From positions 124,001 through 188,000 of the forward strand of contig JAPXFQ010000204.1 in NCBI GenBank assembly GCA_028564705.1: DNA of 64,000 nucleotides, in the 5' to 3' direction. A program made the translations under genes and the position numbers. The notes beneath the pieces are model-generated. The model was not told the origin of the DNA. It was given only the letters and a program-made list of their open reading frames with translations, and made no database searches. Source of the DNA: Apricaphanius iberus (taxonomy: Eukaryota > Chordata > Actinopteri > Cyprinodontiformes > Aphaniidae). Numbering within the stretch: position 1 is the stretch's first letter; every line of letters begins with the position of its first letter. Of this stretch, positions 23,700-35,052 are shown in pieces.

Positions 23700-24410
23700 A
23701 CACCAGTCATTTCGCTCTGTTTCAGATTGTTTCTGCAGTTCTGATGTTATCTTACCGCTGTCTGATGCAAGTGTAATACAGGGGTGATACTAAAAAAAAA
23801 ATCTTGGGCTTTAACTTTTTTTTCCCTGGGAAGCCCCTAAGCCAAGATATATGCCCCAATCAACGTAATGTTAAGCGAGATCCAGGGGTGTGCTCCCCTG
23901 GGGGAACATTTTGATAAATAGTCCATTGCATTATAAGATTCTGATTACTTTTGTGGATATAAATGGAGATTATTCGGACATGAGATAAACAAACCCAATA
24001 CAAGTCTATATTACAGAAGCATGTATGTGTAGAACACCAGAGCTCTTGGGACCCTGGGCCTGGTAGGTCTGATCAGCAATACATCCCTGCTTTTAACTAG
24101 TCACTTACCTGCATAGGTATTGCTGGTGTAGCATACTGAGACTATGGATACTACAGTCATACAAAAACAGGTCAGTAGGTGGCAATTATAATACTCAAAA
24201 GTAACTAGAAATTAATTAGTAACCTAACCATTGACTAAAGGGCATGAACAAGGAAACATTCATTTTTCTGAAAAATATGCACCATTAAATTATGATCACG
24301 TATTTGTTCTTTAGAGATTGTTTATTTAAAAAAGGGGGTTTGCATATTTTAAAATCCTCTGTGTTGTATTGTTTTTGCATTCTGATTCAGATGTCCCAAA
24401 CCGCAATCCG
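23700..24410. other. Unannotated stretch
   Basis: No ORF over 60 codons with a recognisable domain, no RNA gene and no repeat terminus was seen. Confidence 0.4.
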
Positions 24411-24515
24411 CACCTGATTATTCAAACTGTAGCAGCAGCTGTAAATCCTATCCTGAAACCTCATTCTAATTTAATCAACAGCAACATGACGTCATGTTTT
24501 TCTTCAAGACGGTAA

Positions 24516-24757
24516 ATGGTAAATGGACTGAACTTATATAGTGCTTTTCTAGTCTTAATGACCACTCAAAGCGTTTTACATTGAAGCCACATTCACCCAT
24601 TCACACTCGCATTCATACACCGACACCTAACATGGCTCGGTAGGACAATGTAGAATTTGGGGGTTAAGTGCCTTTCCCAGGGGCACATCGACTGGAGGAA
24701 GCTGGAATCGAACCTACAACCCTCCGATTGCAAGCCAACTACTCTACCACTGAGACT
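24516..24757 (-). mobile_element. tRNA-derived SINE
   Basis: On the minus strand the head is tRNA-like. CTCAGTGGTAGAGTAGTTGG is an A-box-like block, and GGTTCGATTCC is a B box 36 bases later. The other end carries the GTAAAxCGCTTTGAGTGGT and ACTATATAAGTTCAGTCCAT tail. A partial copy lies at 55715-55862. It interrupts segment B after TTCAAGAC, and AGACTGG follows on the far side, which suggests a short target duplication. Confidence 0.75.
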
Positions 24758-25026
24758 GGATAAAAAAAATAATAAAAAGAACAGTGTAACCGTTGATATT
24801 CAGTTTTTCGCCGGAGACCAGACACCACTGAATAACTAAAGTTGTCACAGGAAAATGTAACTTACAACGTACAACAGCGACTATATTTCCATAAATACAT
24901 AAATAAATAAATATAAAGACAATGATCAATGAGGACTTACCCAGCTTCGCAGTCGTGTTGAGGATTATGCAATTCTTCTTTGCAATTCCCCACAGTTGAT
25001 GAGAATCACGCATTCTGCTCTTCTAG

Positions 25027-26768
25027 CAGTTGCGTAGCCAGAGATAACTAAATAGTCGGGCCACTGGGAAATTGGTCGGGCCAGACCAATAAACCAGAAA
25101 GTTACACAGCCAATGTTACAGCAATGCGCCCCGATAAAGCCCCCCCATTCACCGGTCAATGTTTTTCAATAGTTTTGCTGTTCCCAAGATATTTGTTGTT
25201 ACAATGTAGCCTAGCTTAGTTGCACACTTTTTATATTCACAATTCAACAGCAAACTCAAAGTCTAACAAGCTACTCGTCGGCAGTCCAGCCAAGCGGTGA
25301 GCACAAATTTCTTCCTATACTGATGCTGAATTCCAGCTCTCAAGGCACGTAGCTGGGGTACGTCAGTGTTGTACACGATGCCGGCGCATAATATGCATAC
25401 AGAAACAATAAAATTAACGATTAAAAAATAGATTAATGCAATTAAAAACATGGTTGTAAAAATGGTTGTAATTAATTAATCGCAATTAACGCGATAATTT
25501 GACACCTATTGTTGAAGCGACCGCTGCAATGTTGCAATTACTTACACCAAAGCCACGGCGGGTAAAATATATAAAACATAACTTACCTTTTGAAGATCTC
25601 TATGAACCGTTTAACTTTGCCCGACATGGTCACCACAATTAGCTAAACTCCAACTGTGTTGTGACAAATGGCCCCTGGCCGCTCTGCTCTGTGACCGCAT
25701 ACCATGGAGGCCGCAATTGCTCCTCCATTGCTGTAGTACCTCCATTTGGCCGCTAGGCCCCCATTGAAAAGCATTGGACTTTAGACACGTTAAAAACAAC
25801 TTTAATGCCTGGTGCCCATTTTTAAAAAACTTTCTATGGCTACATATTCTTCCTGAGATAACGCTGGGCTCATAAAAAACCTGGGCACCAGGCTGGTTTT
25901 CGTAAGATAATTTTTTGAAATCTTGCATAATTAATGAGGGGGCCGAGCCAAGTTTAGCATCAGAGCTAAAGACGCGGGAGCAGAATGGGCGTGATTACAA
26001 CCGAACTACACGCCCATACACGCCCCGCGATGGCAGAGTCTACGTGAAGATCCCGCCCCTATGCCCTTTTTAGGAACATGCTTCGTCAGAGCTGGGGAGG
26101 AGGAGTCTGTGAATCCGCCATGAATTCCCCCATGAAAGTGTGTCATTCTGGTAAACGGGGAGGAGTGAGGAGGCGCTGTCTATTCTTTTTTACAGTCTAT
26201 GGTTGTGACAGCGTCCGTCCAGCCATCCATCCATCCGTTATCTACACCGCTTTATCCAATTCAGAGTCGCGGGGCAGCTGGAGCCTATCCCATTCCCAGC
26301 TATTAGCATGCGAGAGGCAGGACATACCTGGACAGGTCGCCAGTCTGTCGGTCGACGGCGTATTTATGATAAATGAACCGATTTCTCATGAACGGTATTA
26401 GACAGAAACTTACTTTTTTCTCTCCGTAAAGATACACTTCAGGCTTTCAGACAACAGTTATGGCATTTCTCTGTGACGCAGAGAAGGTACGCTACATGTA
26501 TTGGAGGGTCAGTGTCCAATCGGATCATCGAGCAATACCATGTGAGGTTAATTATCCAATTGTAAAGCCTTTTTCTGGTGTGTCAAAGATCGTCAATTAC
26601 ATGAAGATGATTCGCTCCTCTAACTTCCTCACGGTTGAAAACCACTACAATGGAATTACGGATATACACAATTGATTTAGCCAAATTACATATTTGCCAA
26701 AGAAATAATAAGACAGGCGGGCCTGATTGAGAAGTGGGTGGACCCAGGCCTACCCATGGCTACGCCAG
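25027..26768. mobile_element. Non-autonomous hAT-like element with 8-bp target duplication
   Basis: The left end CAGTTGCGTAGCCAGAG and the right end, read inward CTGGCGTAGCCATGG, are inverted repeats of the CAGTGGCGTAGCCA type. The flanks TCTTCTAG (25019-25026) and TCGCCTGA (26769-26776) are both near copies of TCGTCTGA, found at the empty site in segment A. No transposase reading frame survives. The interior includes an AATTAATCGCAATTAACGCG block near 25470 and an RTE 3' fragment. Confidence 0.7.
26215..26360 (-). mobile_element. RTE-type LINE 3' end fragment
   Basis: It starts with CCATCCATCCATCC (a GGAT tail on the minus strand). It then runs through GTTATCTACACCGCTTTATC, GAGTCGCGGGGCAGCTGGAG and CCTGGACAGGTCGCCAGTC. 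This is a very common teleost LINE 3' UTR. It is 5'-truncated and nested in the hAT-like element. Confidence 0.7.
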
Positions 26769-27568
26769 TCGCCTGACCTCTGCTTTTAGCACAAACATGG
26801 CTTTCTGTTTCGCAGAGATCTTCCCAACTCCTCTTAAATCAACATAATCTCAGGCCTCCAGACTTTTTTAAAGCCGTAAATTATTTTATGAGTGAAAGGT
26901 CGGGTTTAGGAATAGTGATAAATGTCCCCCCAGCGGATTTGTGGCCAGGACGGCAAAAAACGTCTTTCACATCTAAAAGGGGCTTTAAATAACTTCTAAT
27001 CGTCAATTGCGATTTTAAGTTTCTCTCTAAAGCTCTCCCAGTTTTCAGATGTAAAAGTGGTTATATATTGGGGATTTTGCCTTCTAACTGTCTTGGAAGT
27101 GCTGGTTGCATCTCTATAGCCGCCGTAAATTTTATCTTTCTGCAACCACTCGTCCGCGAGCGCACAAAGATGTCAACAAAGATCCTCCTAAAACACATTC
27201 GCACGTGGAGTAACTGCTACATCAGTCTGATTGATTGAAAACCCAAGACCAGCCCCTACACTAAACTGATTGGCTTAAGTAGGCCTACAGTAATGGGGTT
27301 TAGAGTGAAAGCGCCTCTCAGATCTAGGAATTTTCAAATCACACAAACCGGATTTTGTTTTTTCTCCTTAAACACTTCCATATGCCGGAAATCCGGCGTC
27401 GCCGGAGCGCTATCAGGCCTGGTAATATATGTCAGCATAGCTTTTCTGTGATGTTTGCTATTTTCATGCTCCTTTATGCATTCTATTGTGTTCTTCCAGT
27501 CACAGAAACCTGTTCAAAAGCAAGACTCATTTTTAGAATTGCTGAAAATGCAACATGAAAAGCAAAAA

Positions 27569-27940
27569 TCAGCTCCAGTGGATGGAGTGAAGGTAGCCAC
27601 CGTTGTTGTATGTTCTCACAGTTTGCAGAGTAGCAGTTAAAGTGTGATTTTGAGAAGAGCTGCTTCTTGAGTTGAGGGCAGGATCAGTACTGTCTGGTTT
27701 ATACACAATCAAGATGTCATCTGCTGAAGACAATTGTGTCTCCATTAACTCTGTTTCCAAAGGAGCCAGATCAGCCAGCAACTCAGTCATAGTTCCAGGT
27801 TCTGTTAGCATCGTAGCACCAGTGCTAGCAAGGGTAATGTTCTGAGAAGGCGAGAGGGAACATGGCTCCTCCAACGTCACTGAGAAGCTTAAAAAAAGAT
27901 GTTGCATCCTCTTCATTCCATCTTTGTTGCGTTCGTCCAT
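27569..27940 (-). CDS. Unrecognised open reading frame, 123 codons
   Basis: The predicted product is acidic and rich in Ser, Thr and Leu (for example TMTELLADLAPLETELMETQ). I see no catalytic motif, signal peptide or membrane span. A CTTCTCAG on the minus strand could act as a splice acceptor just inside the frame, leaving ~95 codons. It lies in the large tmem68 intron, on the same strand as tmem68, but does not look like TMEM68 sequence. It could be a remnant of a transposon protein, an unknown exon, or a chance frame. Confidence 0.25.
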   Translation of the reverse strand: MDERNKDGMKRMQHLFLSFSVTLEEPCSLSPSQNITLASTGATMLTEPGTMTELLADLAPLETELMETQLSSADDILIVYKPDSTDPALNSRSSSSQNHTLTATLQTVRTYNNGGYLHSIHWS

Positions 27941-28724
27941 TTTTCTTTTTCTATATTTTCAGCCCTCCACTATTGTACTTTCTGCTGTCCGGGATCACAT
28001 TTCAATGACACAGTCGTTATCCTCTCAGCCATTGACAAAGATTTATTCACATTATATAAGAGCATTTGGGGCCCCCGGAGCTCTGAGCTGGAGCCCCAGT
28101 AAAGCCCTGTAGAAGTCTAGACTTGTTTATCACACTTAAATGTTTCAGATCATCAAACAAATTTAAGTATTAGTCAAGGACAACACAAGTAAACACAAAA
28201 TGCAGGTTTTATTATTAATAAAGGAGAAAAAAAATTAAAACTTACATGCTCATGTGTGACAAAGTGGTTGCCCCCTAAAGCTGTTGGGCCATTCTTAGCA
28301 GCAACACCTGCAGTCAAGTGTTTGCAATAACTTGCAGTGAATCTTTTCCAGCTGTGGAGGAATTTTGGCCCACACATCTTTGCAGAATTGCTGTCATTTA
28401 ACCACATTGGAGGGTTTTTAACACAAATTGCCTTTTTCAGGTAACGAAAGAGCATCTCAATTTGGGATGGGACAAAATATCGTTTGGTGAAATATCGTGA
28501 TACAAAACGTGATGAAAAGCATAGAGTTAGAAAAAAATGGATTGCGAAATAAAGACTAGATGGCACTGCCACCATAGATTTAATCTTAGCTAAACAACAT
28601 TAGCATTAGCACAAACCACCTTACTCCCAGACAGCGGAACAATGGAGTCAAATAAGATTGAAATTGAGAACGCTCCTCCTCAGGTCATCTGTCAGGTAGT
28701 ATATATAGCTTTTGCCCTTGATGA

Positions 28725-29412
28725 ATATGCATTCTAGGCGTTTCTGTAAGAAGACGCACAATATTGGGAGGAGAGCAGGCAAATAAATAGGGGTTCCAGA
28801 CCTAGTGTGATGTACTAAGCATAAAAATGTTTGTCTATTTTGTCTTAATTATGCGCTACCACATTCAATATGAGTTTATTATTGACAAACAAAAAATATC
28901 ACTATATAAAGTACAGTAACTAACAGTCTTTTGGCCAAAAACCTCACAGTTATGTAAATATTTACATGTTTTTCCCCCAAAGACGCATCATAACTCACTG
29001 CGCGCCCATCACGTCTCCATGTCGTGAAGATGCGCTGAGAGCACATGAAACTAGTGCATCCTTCGTTTCTCATGGAGTGTTTAACCTTCCTGGAGTCCAA
29101 TTAATAAAATGTAGTAATCATGTACAATACCACAAAGATAATTGGCATTATATATGACATTTTAAAAATAAATTTCAGACATTCTGCAGAGACCAGCGCA
29201 TGTACATCGCATGAATTACATTTATTATTGACAACCCAAAAAAATAATTCACAGCATTTTAACCTAATTTTTGTGCCAAAGACGCATCACGCATCCATGC
29301 GCATTATTCCTCCTCTCTCTAGCCGTGATGCAGCTCGCATTAGAGGCCGACAAATCCTCATTTGAATACTGCTGCTTGCGACGGTTATCAGGAATCTTGA
29401 TAAATCAGCCCC
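28725..29412 (-). mobile_element. GGGCC-type DNA element, copy B (truncated)
   Basis: It is the reverse-orientation relative of 9064-10268. It ends with CTTGATAAATCAGCCCCT, the inverse of copy A's left end, and shares ATATTGGGAGGAGA, ACAGTTATGTAAATATTTAC and GACGCATCATAACTCACTG. The other terminus is missing. Confidence 0.6.
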
Positions 29413-29771
29413 TAAGTATGTGTGTAAACTATACTATTGCTGCTAAGTCAGGGCCCAGTGAGTGTGTCTTTTCCACGGCAGGAGACATTGTGTCTGTTTA
29501 AAGATCACTGATTACACCAGAACATGTTGATATGTTATTTTTTTAAAGAAGAATCAGATCACTAAAATAACAAGCAAACTAAAATGGCCTACGTATAATT
29601 TTTTTAAACCCAATTTTCTAATCTGGCAAATCTACTTATGGCAAAAAATCTACTTGGATCTGTAAATTAATACACAAAGTCTATACCATGCCAAACACTA
29701 CTGATCACACATAGCACACAGCTATATCTAAATTATTTTAAAAAATACACATCTCATAAATAAACAAAACA

Positions 29772-29840
29772 AACACACACACACACACATACATCTATAT
29801 ATATACTGTATATATATAGATATATGTGTGTGCTTTGTAA
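29772..29840. repeat. (CA)n/(TA)n microsatellite with palindrome
   Basis: A CA run passes into TCTATATATATACTG followed by TATATATATAGA, an inverted pair around a short centre, and then GTGTGTG. Confidence 0.9.
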
Positions 29841-29984
29841 GTAACTAAGTCCTTAAAGTCCTTTTTCCTTTTTTTACTTCTACTCCCTGTAACTTCATCA
29901 TTATGTGTATTTCTCAGTTACACACATTTATTATGTATTGCTATGACTAATCATAGTTTATCTTTTAACCTCCATCTCTCTAGG

Positions 29985-31310
29985 TTTTCCTCTGCCCTGC
30001 TTGCACTGCAGATCGCTGTGTCATCTGCAAACATCATAGTCTATGGAGACTCCTTTCTAACATCATCTATCAGTCTATCCATCACCAAAGAAAACAAGAA
30101 GGAGCTAAGAGCCGAACCTTGATGGAATCCCATTTCCACCTTTAACTCATCGATCACTCCTACTGCCCACCTCACTGTTATCTCACAACTCTCATATATG
30201 TCCTGAACCACTCTAACATACTTCTCTGCCACTCCAGACTGCCTAATGCAAAACCATAGCTCTTCTCTTGGCACTCTGTCATACTCTTTCTCTAAATCTA
30301 AAAAGATACAATGCAGCTCCCTCTTTCCCTCTCTGTATTTCTCCATCAGCATCATTCAAGCAAAAATTGCATATGTAGTACTCTTTCTTGTCATGAAACC
30401 ATAATGCTGCTCTGACCAAAGCCTAGCTTGCACCATTCTATCCCATAGCTTTATTGTATGACTTAACTGTATTCCTCTGTAGTTGCCACAGTTCTGTACA
30501 TCTCCCTTGTTCTTAAAAGGTCTTGTTGAAGAACCAAGCCAAAAACTCTTCTACCACCTCTCCTAGACACTTCCATACCTCCACAGGTATGTCATCAGAA
30601 CTAACTGCCTTTCCCATCTTCATACTCTTCAAAGCTTTCCTCACTCCATCCTTACTAATTTCAGCTACTTCTTGATCCACAAGAGTCACCTCTTCTACTC
30701 TAAATTATCTCTCATTCTCCTTTTTCTGCTGCTCTTCAAAGTATTCTTTCTATCTTCCAATCACACTCTTGGCACATGTCAGTACATTTCCATCCCTATT
30801 CTTGATCACCGTTACCTGTTGCAAATCCTTTCCATCTGTCTCTCTGCCTCACCAAGCTATATAAATCATTCTCTTTCCCTTACTATCCAACCTATCGTAC
30901 AGGTCATCATACACTCTTTGTTTGGCCCTTGCCACCCCTACCATCACCATACGCTGCACCTCTCTTTACTGCTGTCTGCTCTCCTCAGTCCTCTCAGTGT
31001 CCCAGTTCTTCTAAGCTAATTTCTTTCTCTGTATATGTTCCTGGACTTTGTCGTTCAAACATCAAGTCTTGTTATCTACTTTTGTCCTTCCAGATGACAT
31101 ACCAAGTACCTTCCTACCCGTCTCACTAATCACCTTAACGGTCCCATCAGGGAGCGCACCCTTGCCACCAAGAGCCTATCTCAACATCTCTCTCTTAAAA
31201 CCTCACAGCACTTCTTTTTTCAGTTTCCACCACTTGGTCCTCTGCTCAGTCTTTGTTCTCATCTTCCACTTCATGGACTTGAGGATGCTACAGTCACTTT
31301 ATTGAATTTA
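29985..31310 (-). pseudogene. RTE-clade LINE reverse transcriptase relic
   Basis: The best-preserved part (30041-30355) reads FLDLEKEYDRVPREELWFCI, then MGFHQGSALSSFLFSLVMD, matching RT blocks but ending before the FADD motif. Further upstream on the minus strand, frames with DQEVAEISKDGVRKALKSMK and SSDDIPVEVWKCLGE match the pre-RT region of RTE elements. Stops and frameshifts separate them. It is a different RTE family from the intact one at 19978-23352. Confidence 0.7.
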
Positions 31311-32217
31311 CTTTTTAAACATCTTGAGGGAAAAGGGAACAGATACTAAGCTTTTATTAGCTGATTTTTCAATGGTTTTTAGTACAACCCTGCATTTTAA
31401 TGAAAGCTTTTAAAATAATATTGACCTAATTTTTTAGATTATTTATCAAACACTGCACAAAGAGTGAGAGTTCGCTCTTCAGCCCACAGATTTTCCCAGA
31501 AGTCTAGGGGATCAAGAAGTTTTCTACCTAAATTGACACAAGCCTTAATGTTCTTTTTGCCTAGCAGTGGATTTCGTCTTGCAACTCTGCCATGCAGGCC
31601 ATTTTTGCCCAGTCTCTTTCATTGGGTGGAATTTTAAAGTCTGACCTTAACTGAGGAAGGTGAGGCCTGAAGTTGTTTGGATGTTTTAGGGTATTTTGAG
31701 AGTTGTTGGATGAGATGTCTCTGCTCTCTTAAGAGTAATTTTGCTCAACTGCCCACTCCTGGGATGGTTCACCACTGTTCCATTTTTTCACCATTTGTGA
31801 ACAATGGGTCTCACTGTGGTTCACGAGTCCCAAAGCTTTAGAAATGTATTTTACAACTGCCTCCAGACTGCTAGATCTCAATAATTTTTTTTCTTATCTC
31901 TTCTAAAATTTCTTTGGATCTTGGCATAATGTATAACTTTTGAGGATCTCTTGGTCTGCTTCACTTTTTTGGGAAGTCAAGAATTTCTTTATTAAGAACA
32001 GGTGTGGCACCAATTAGACCCGGATGGGGCTAGAAAAAATGATATCAGGTTTGATGAACCAATGCTAAGTTGTGCTTTAAAAGGGGAGGCAATCACTTTG
32101 TCACACACGAACATGTAGGCTTGGATTTTTCCACTAAAAATGTATTTAAAAACTGCGTCTTGTGTTAACTTGTGATGTCTTTGGCTAATATATAAATTTG
32201 TTTGATGATCTGAAATA

Positions 32218-32790
32218 TTTAATTTAATTCAGTTTATTTACTTGACGCCAATTCAAAACAGATGTCATCTCAAAGTAATTTTATACAACCAGAGAAAAAT
32301 TGAAATCAGTTTAAAAGTTGTTGACTTGAACTTGTGCAACATTCATGCAGATTACAACCACAGAAATCCCTGTTACTGAGCAAGCATGTAGCGACGGTGG
32401 AGAGGAAAAAAAAACTGAATCTGGCTCAGTACAAGCGGCGATCTGCCACAACCACCTGGGAGTTCAAGAAAAAAGATCAGAAACAAAGAAGAAACAATAC
32501 AAACTGATGTAAGCATACTTCCTATATTGAAGAACGTAAAAAGTTGATACAGGGCACAAAGGAAGTTAAGTTACTGGGAGCAACATCCCAGTCAATGTCC
32601 CCTATTCAGCAATGCATTGCAGTTAAGCAGGTTGCCAGACCACGTATAGCTTCTATGAAGAGAAAAACACTAAGAAAAAAACTAAATTAACAGTCAAATT
32701 GACAGGAAAATTAAAAATAAAATACAAGAGTGTAGTGGAAGATAAAAGTAGGAGAGTAAAGAAATGAAATGGTCAGTCTGTCGAGCCTAC
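32218..32790 (-). mobile_element. L2 LINE 3' fragment
   Basis: On the minus strand it ends with TCAAGTAAATAAACTGAATT and AAATTAAA, close to the tail of the full-length L2 at 45100-45122. Upstream are TTTTCCTCTCCACCGTCGC and a block homologous to 1-390. It directly abuts the right end of the split Tc1 element. No antisense rRNA segment is seen in this copy. Confidence 0.75.
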
Positions 32791-33129
32791 CGGTTACAAC
32801 CCTCCGGTTACAAGACAAACTCCCAAAACCCTGAGCAGCAGTCGCAGGCCAATTTAATGCCCTCCAGTTAAAATTGTTGCCCAACCAGTTTCGCTCCTAG
32901 ATTTTCTCAAAAGACAGCAACTTGTCTTTTCAGAATTTAAAAGCAGAAAGTTTAGAGTCGTCTGTGTTTTAAAGACATCAAGACATCCCTGTAATCTACC
33001 TGACTGATTGGATTCATCAGGAATTTGCATATCACTGGCATAATTGCAAAATTGTTTAAATTTATCCCATGCTCTCTAATGATGTTACCAATGATATACA
33101 CTCACCTGAAGGATTATTAGGAACACCAT

Positions 33130-33606
33130 ACTAACATGGTGTTTGACCCCTTTCGCCTTCAGAACTGCCTTAATTCTACGTGGCATTGATTTACCAAGGT
33201 GCTGAAAGCATTCTTTAGAAATGTTGGCCCATATTGATAGGGTAGCATTTTGCAGTAGATGGAGATTTGTGGAATGCACATCCAGGGTACGAAGCTCACG
33301 TTCCACCACATCCCAAAGATGCCCTATCGGGTTGAGATCTGGTGACTGTGGGGGCCATTGTAGTACAGTGAACTCATTGTCATGTTCAAGAAACCAATTT
33401 GAAATGATTCGAGCTTTATGACATGGTGCATTATCCTGCTGGAAGTAGCCATCAGAAGATGGGTACATTGTGTTCATGAAGGGATGGACAAACAATGTTC
33501 AATTAGCCTGTGGCATTTAAACGATGCCCAATTGGCACGGAAGGGGGCCTAAATTGTGCCAAGAAAAGATCCCCCACACCATTACACCACCACCACCAGC
33601 CTGCAC
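33130..33606 (-). pseudogene. Tc1 transposase C-terminal fragment
   Basis: The frame contains a Gly-rich [16 protein letters not shown] block, the second catalytic Asp in FQQDNAPCHK and the DLNPIGHLWD motif. In the last, Gly replaces the catalytic Glu expected in NPIEHLW, so this copy is predicted to be inactive even before counting the insertion and frame breaks. The C-terminal part (MPRRIKAVLKAKG) matches the family. Confidence 0.8.
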
Positions 33607-35052
33607 AGGGGTGGCTAGTCCATGATGGGCGACAGTGCTTCGCCCTCCTTGAGTAACATGAAAAAAAAAGAGAGGAAAAAAAGAGTCTAATATTGCCGGT
33701 CCAAGTTTGTATATTATTGTCCAATCAACAGCCTTAATATCACTTTCCAACCTAAAACCCCACCCCGTTGGGGCGATCAGAGTCAGATTGAAAATCGCCC
33801 CAGGCTCTGTCATAGAGTTACATTGTGAGATTGTACAGCCATAGATATGCGTGTCTCTGCCTACAGTAGGCACATGGGTAATGACAAACCACGGGAGTTG
33901 GAGACTAACGAAAAGAGACACAAAATGCAAAAATAAAAAAATATTTTTGTTATATCACTCAAAACAATATCATTTGAGAGAAAAACATATCAGGAGAAGC
34001 TTGAGGTAAAATAGCTCGGAGCTGATTATCAGCTAAATATAAAAACCAATAAACAGTAAAATGAAAATAAAAAGCGCTGTATTAATGTGGAATTATGCAT
34101 GTTGGGTCACTGTATAGCTTAAGTACATTTCATAGTAAGGTACCGCTGCGTTAGAAATGCGCATTATTCAGTATAAGTTATGTTTTTGGACTTAGATTAC
34201 TGCTAATAGTTAGCAGTAACTAATAGCACATAGCGGAAGCAGCTGTGTACACGCACAACTTCACAATAAGAGCATGTAGTCCTATTGTTTAGATTGAGAG
34301 TTTGTTTGCTGAGTGTTTACATCTTGAAAAATTGGGGAATTGTGACATTTTATTACTAAGTCTATATTACATTTCATTTATTTAATATTTAACACAGCTG
34401 CTGATATCCAAATATTAAGTTTATTTATATGTTTTCGTTGTTTCTACCTAACCTTGAATTTGTTCTTATTTTTCATATGAGATCACACATATCATCTCCC
34501 TCCTCACATTTATATCACCCAAAGCTGTATCAGTAGCTTTTAGGAAATAATAAAGAACAATAGAAATATATCAGTCTTTTCTCCACCACATTTTCTCATA
34601 CTCTGAATGGCTTTAAGTGGAGCTCTGGCAGGTTCTCCCAGTGTTAACAGTGATCCCATCCTGAACCAGTACCTCTATAGACAGCTCAGTGTTTCCTCCT
34701 CTACAGTAGCAGTCTGTTCTAGCAAAACTGTTGAAGCCTCTGACTGAAATAATTCTGTTGTCGTAGGATAGTCCTATTTTGGGATGATCAGGGATGTCCA
34801 ACATTATTGAGAAACAGTCAGCTTTATGTGCAGAAAACGTTAGCCAGTTAATTTGCCTTAGCAACTGGCTAAAAGATATGTCCCTTTACACCGCAAATAG
34901 TTTTTTTTTTTTTTTCATATTTGGAATGTTAATTAGTCAGGATTAATTCACAGCTACCCTGTAATTAATTAGGTACTGTAAAAAAAATGTAATCGTTTGG
35001 CAGCTAACATTTAATCATTAAGTCATAGCCCCCTCGGAGAAAATTCCACCAG
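33607..35052. mobile_element. Unclassified element nested in the Tc1 copy
   Basis: The bounds come from the break in Tc1 homology: GCCTGCACAG on the left and TGGTAACAAGGCATGATGG on the right belong to the Tc1 gene. The ends, GGGGTGGCTAGTCCATG and (read inward) GTGGTGGCTGGTGGAAT, are partial inverted repeats of hAT type. No clear 8-bp duplication is visible. The interior has a minus ORF (34613-34864) that I do not recognise and an AT-rich remainder. Confidence 0.6.
34613..34864 (-). CDS. Unrecognised ORF in nested element
   Basis: About 83 codons, with a Cys/Gly-containing core (FARTDCYCRGGNTELSIEVL, then QDGITVNTGRTC). I do not recognise a domain. It is on the same strand as the surrounding Tc1 transposase but is not part of it. 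It may be a fragment of the nested element's own protein, a captured exon, or chance. Confidence 0.25.
   Translation of the reverse strand: MLRQINWLTFSAHKADCFSIMLDIPDHPKIGLSYDNRIISVRGFNSFARTDCYCRGGNTELSIEVLVQDGITVNTGRTCQSST

Larger units (their letters stand above)
24416..27440 (+). repeat. Dispersed repeat segment B, split by two insertions
   Basis: It is homologous to 11508-12470 over its whole length (blocks at 24416-24510, 24770-25026 and 26769-27440). The alignment is interrupted by a SINE (~24516-24757) and a hAT element (25027-26768), so the uninterrupted copy serves as the pre-insertion reference. No coding capacity. Confidence 0.75.
28112..32220 (-). mobile_element. Tc1-like transposon split by a ~3-kb insertion
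   Basis: The left part (28112-28471) and right part (31455-32220) are two halves of one Tc1-type element. Its ends hold the inverted pair TTTCAGATCATCAAAC and GTTTGATGATCTGAAA. The left part includes GACAAAGTGGTTGCCCCC and GGAGGAATTTTGGCCCAC. The right part includes AATGTTCTTTTTGCCTAGCA and TTTCTTTGGATCTTGGCAT, which encode the start of a transposase (minus strand). Between them lie a GGGCC-type element, a microsatellite and an RTE fragment, and some Tc1 sequence is lost. No intact transposase remains. Confidence 0.75.

Noticed and set aside
24657..24757. A genuine tRNA gene suggested by A- and B-box-like motifs
   Set aside because: The motifs belong to a SINE head. The stem pairing is poor, and the sequence is repeated with the same non-tRNA body at 55715-55862.
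30672..31305. Plus ORFs rich in Leu, Ser and Pro
   Set aside because: They lie opposite the RTE relic, whose minus strand gives recognisable pre-RT sequence.
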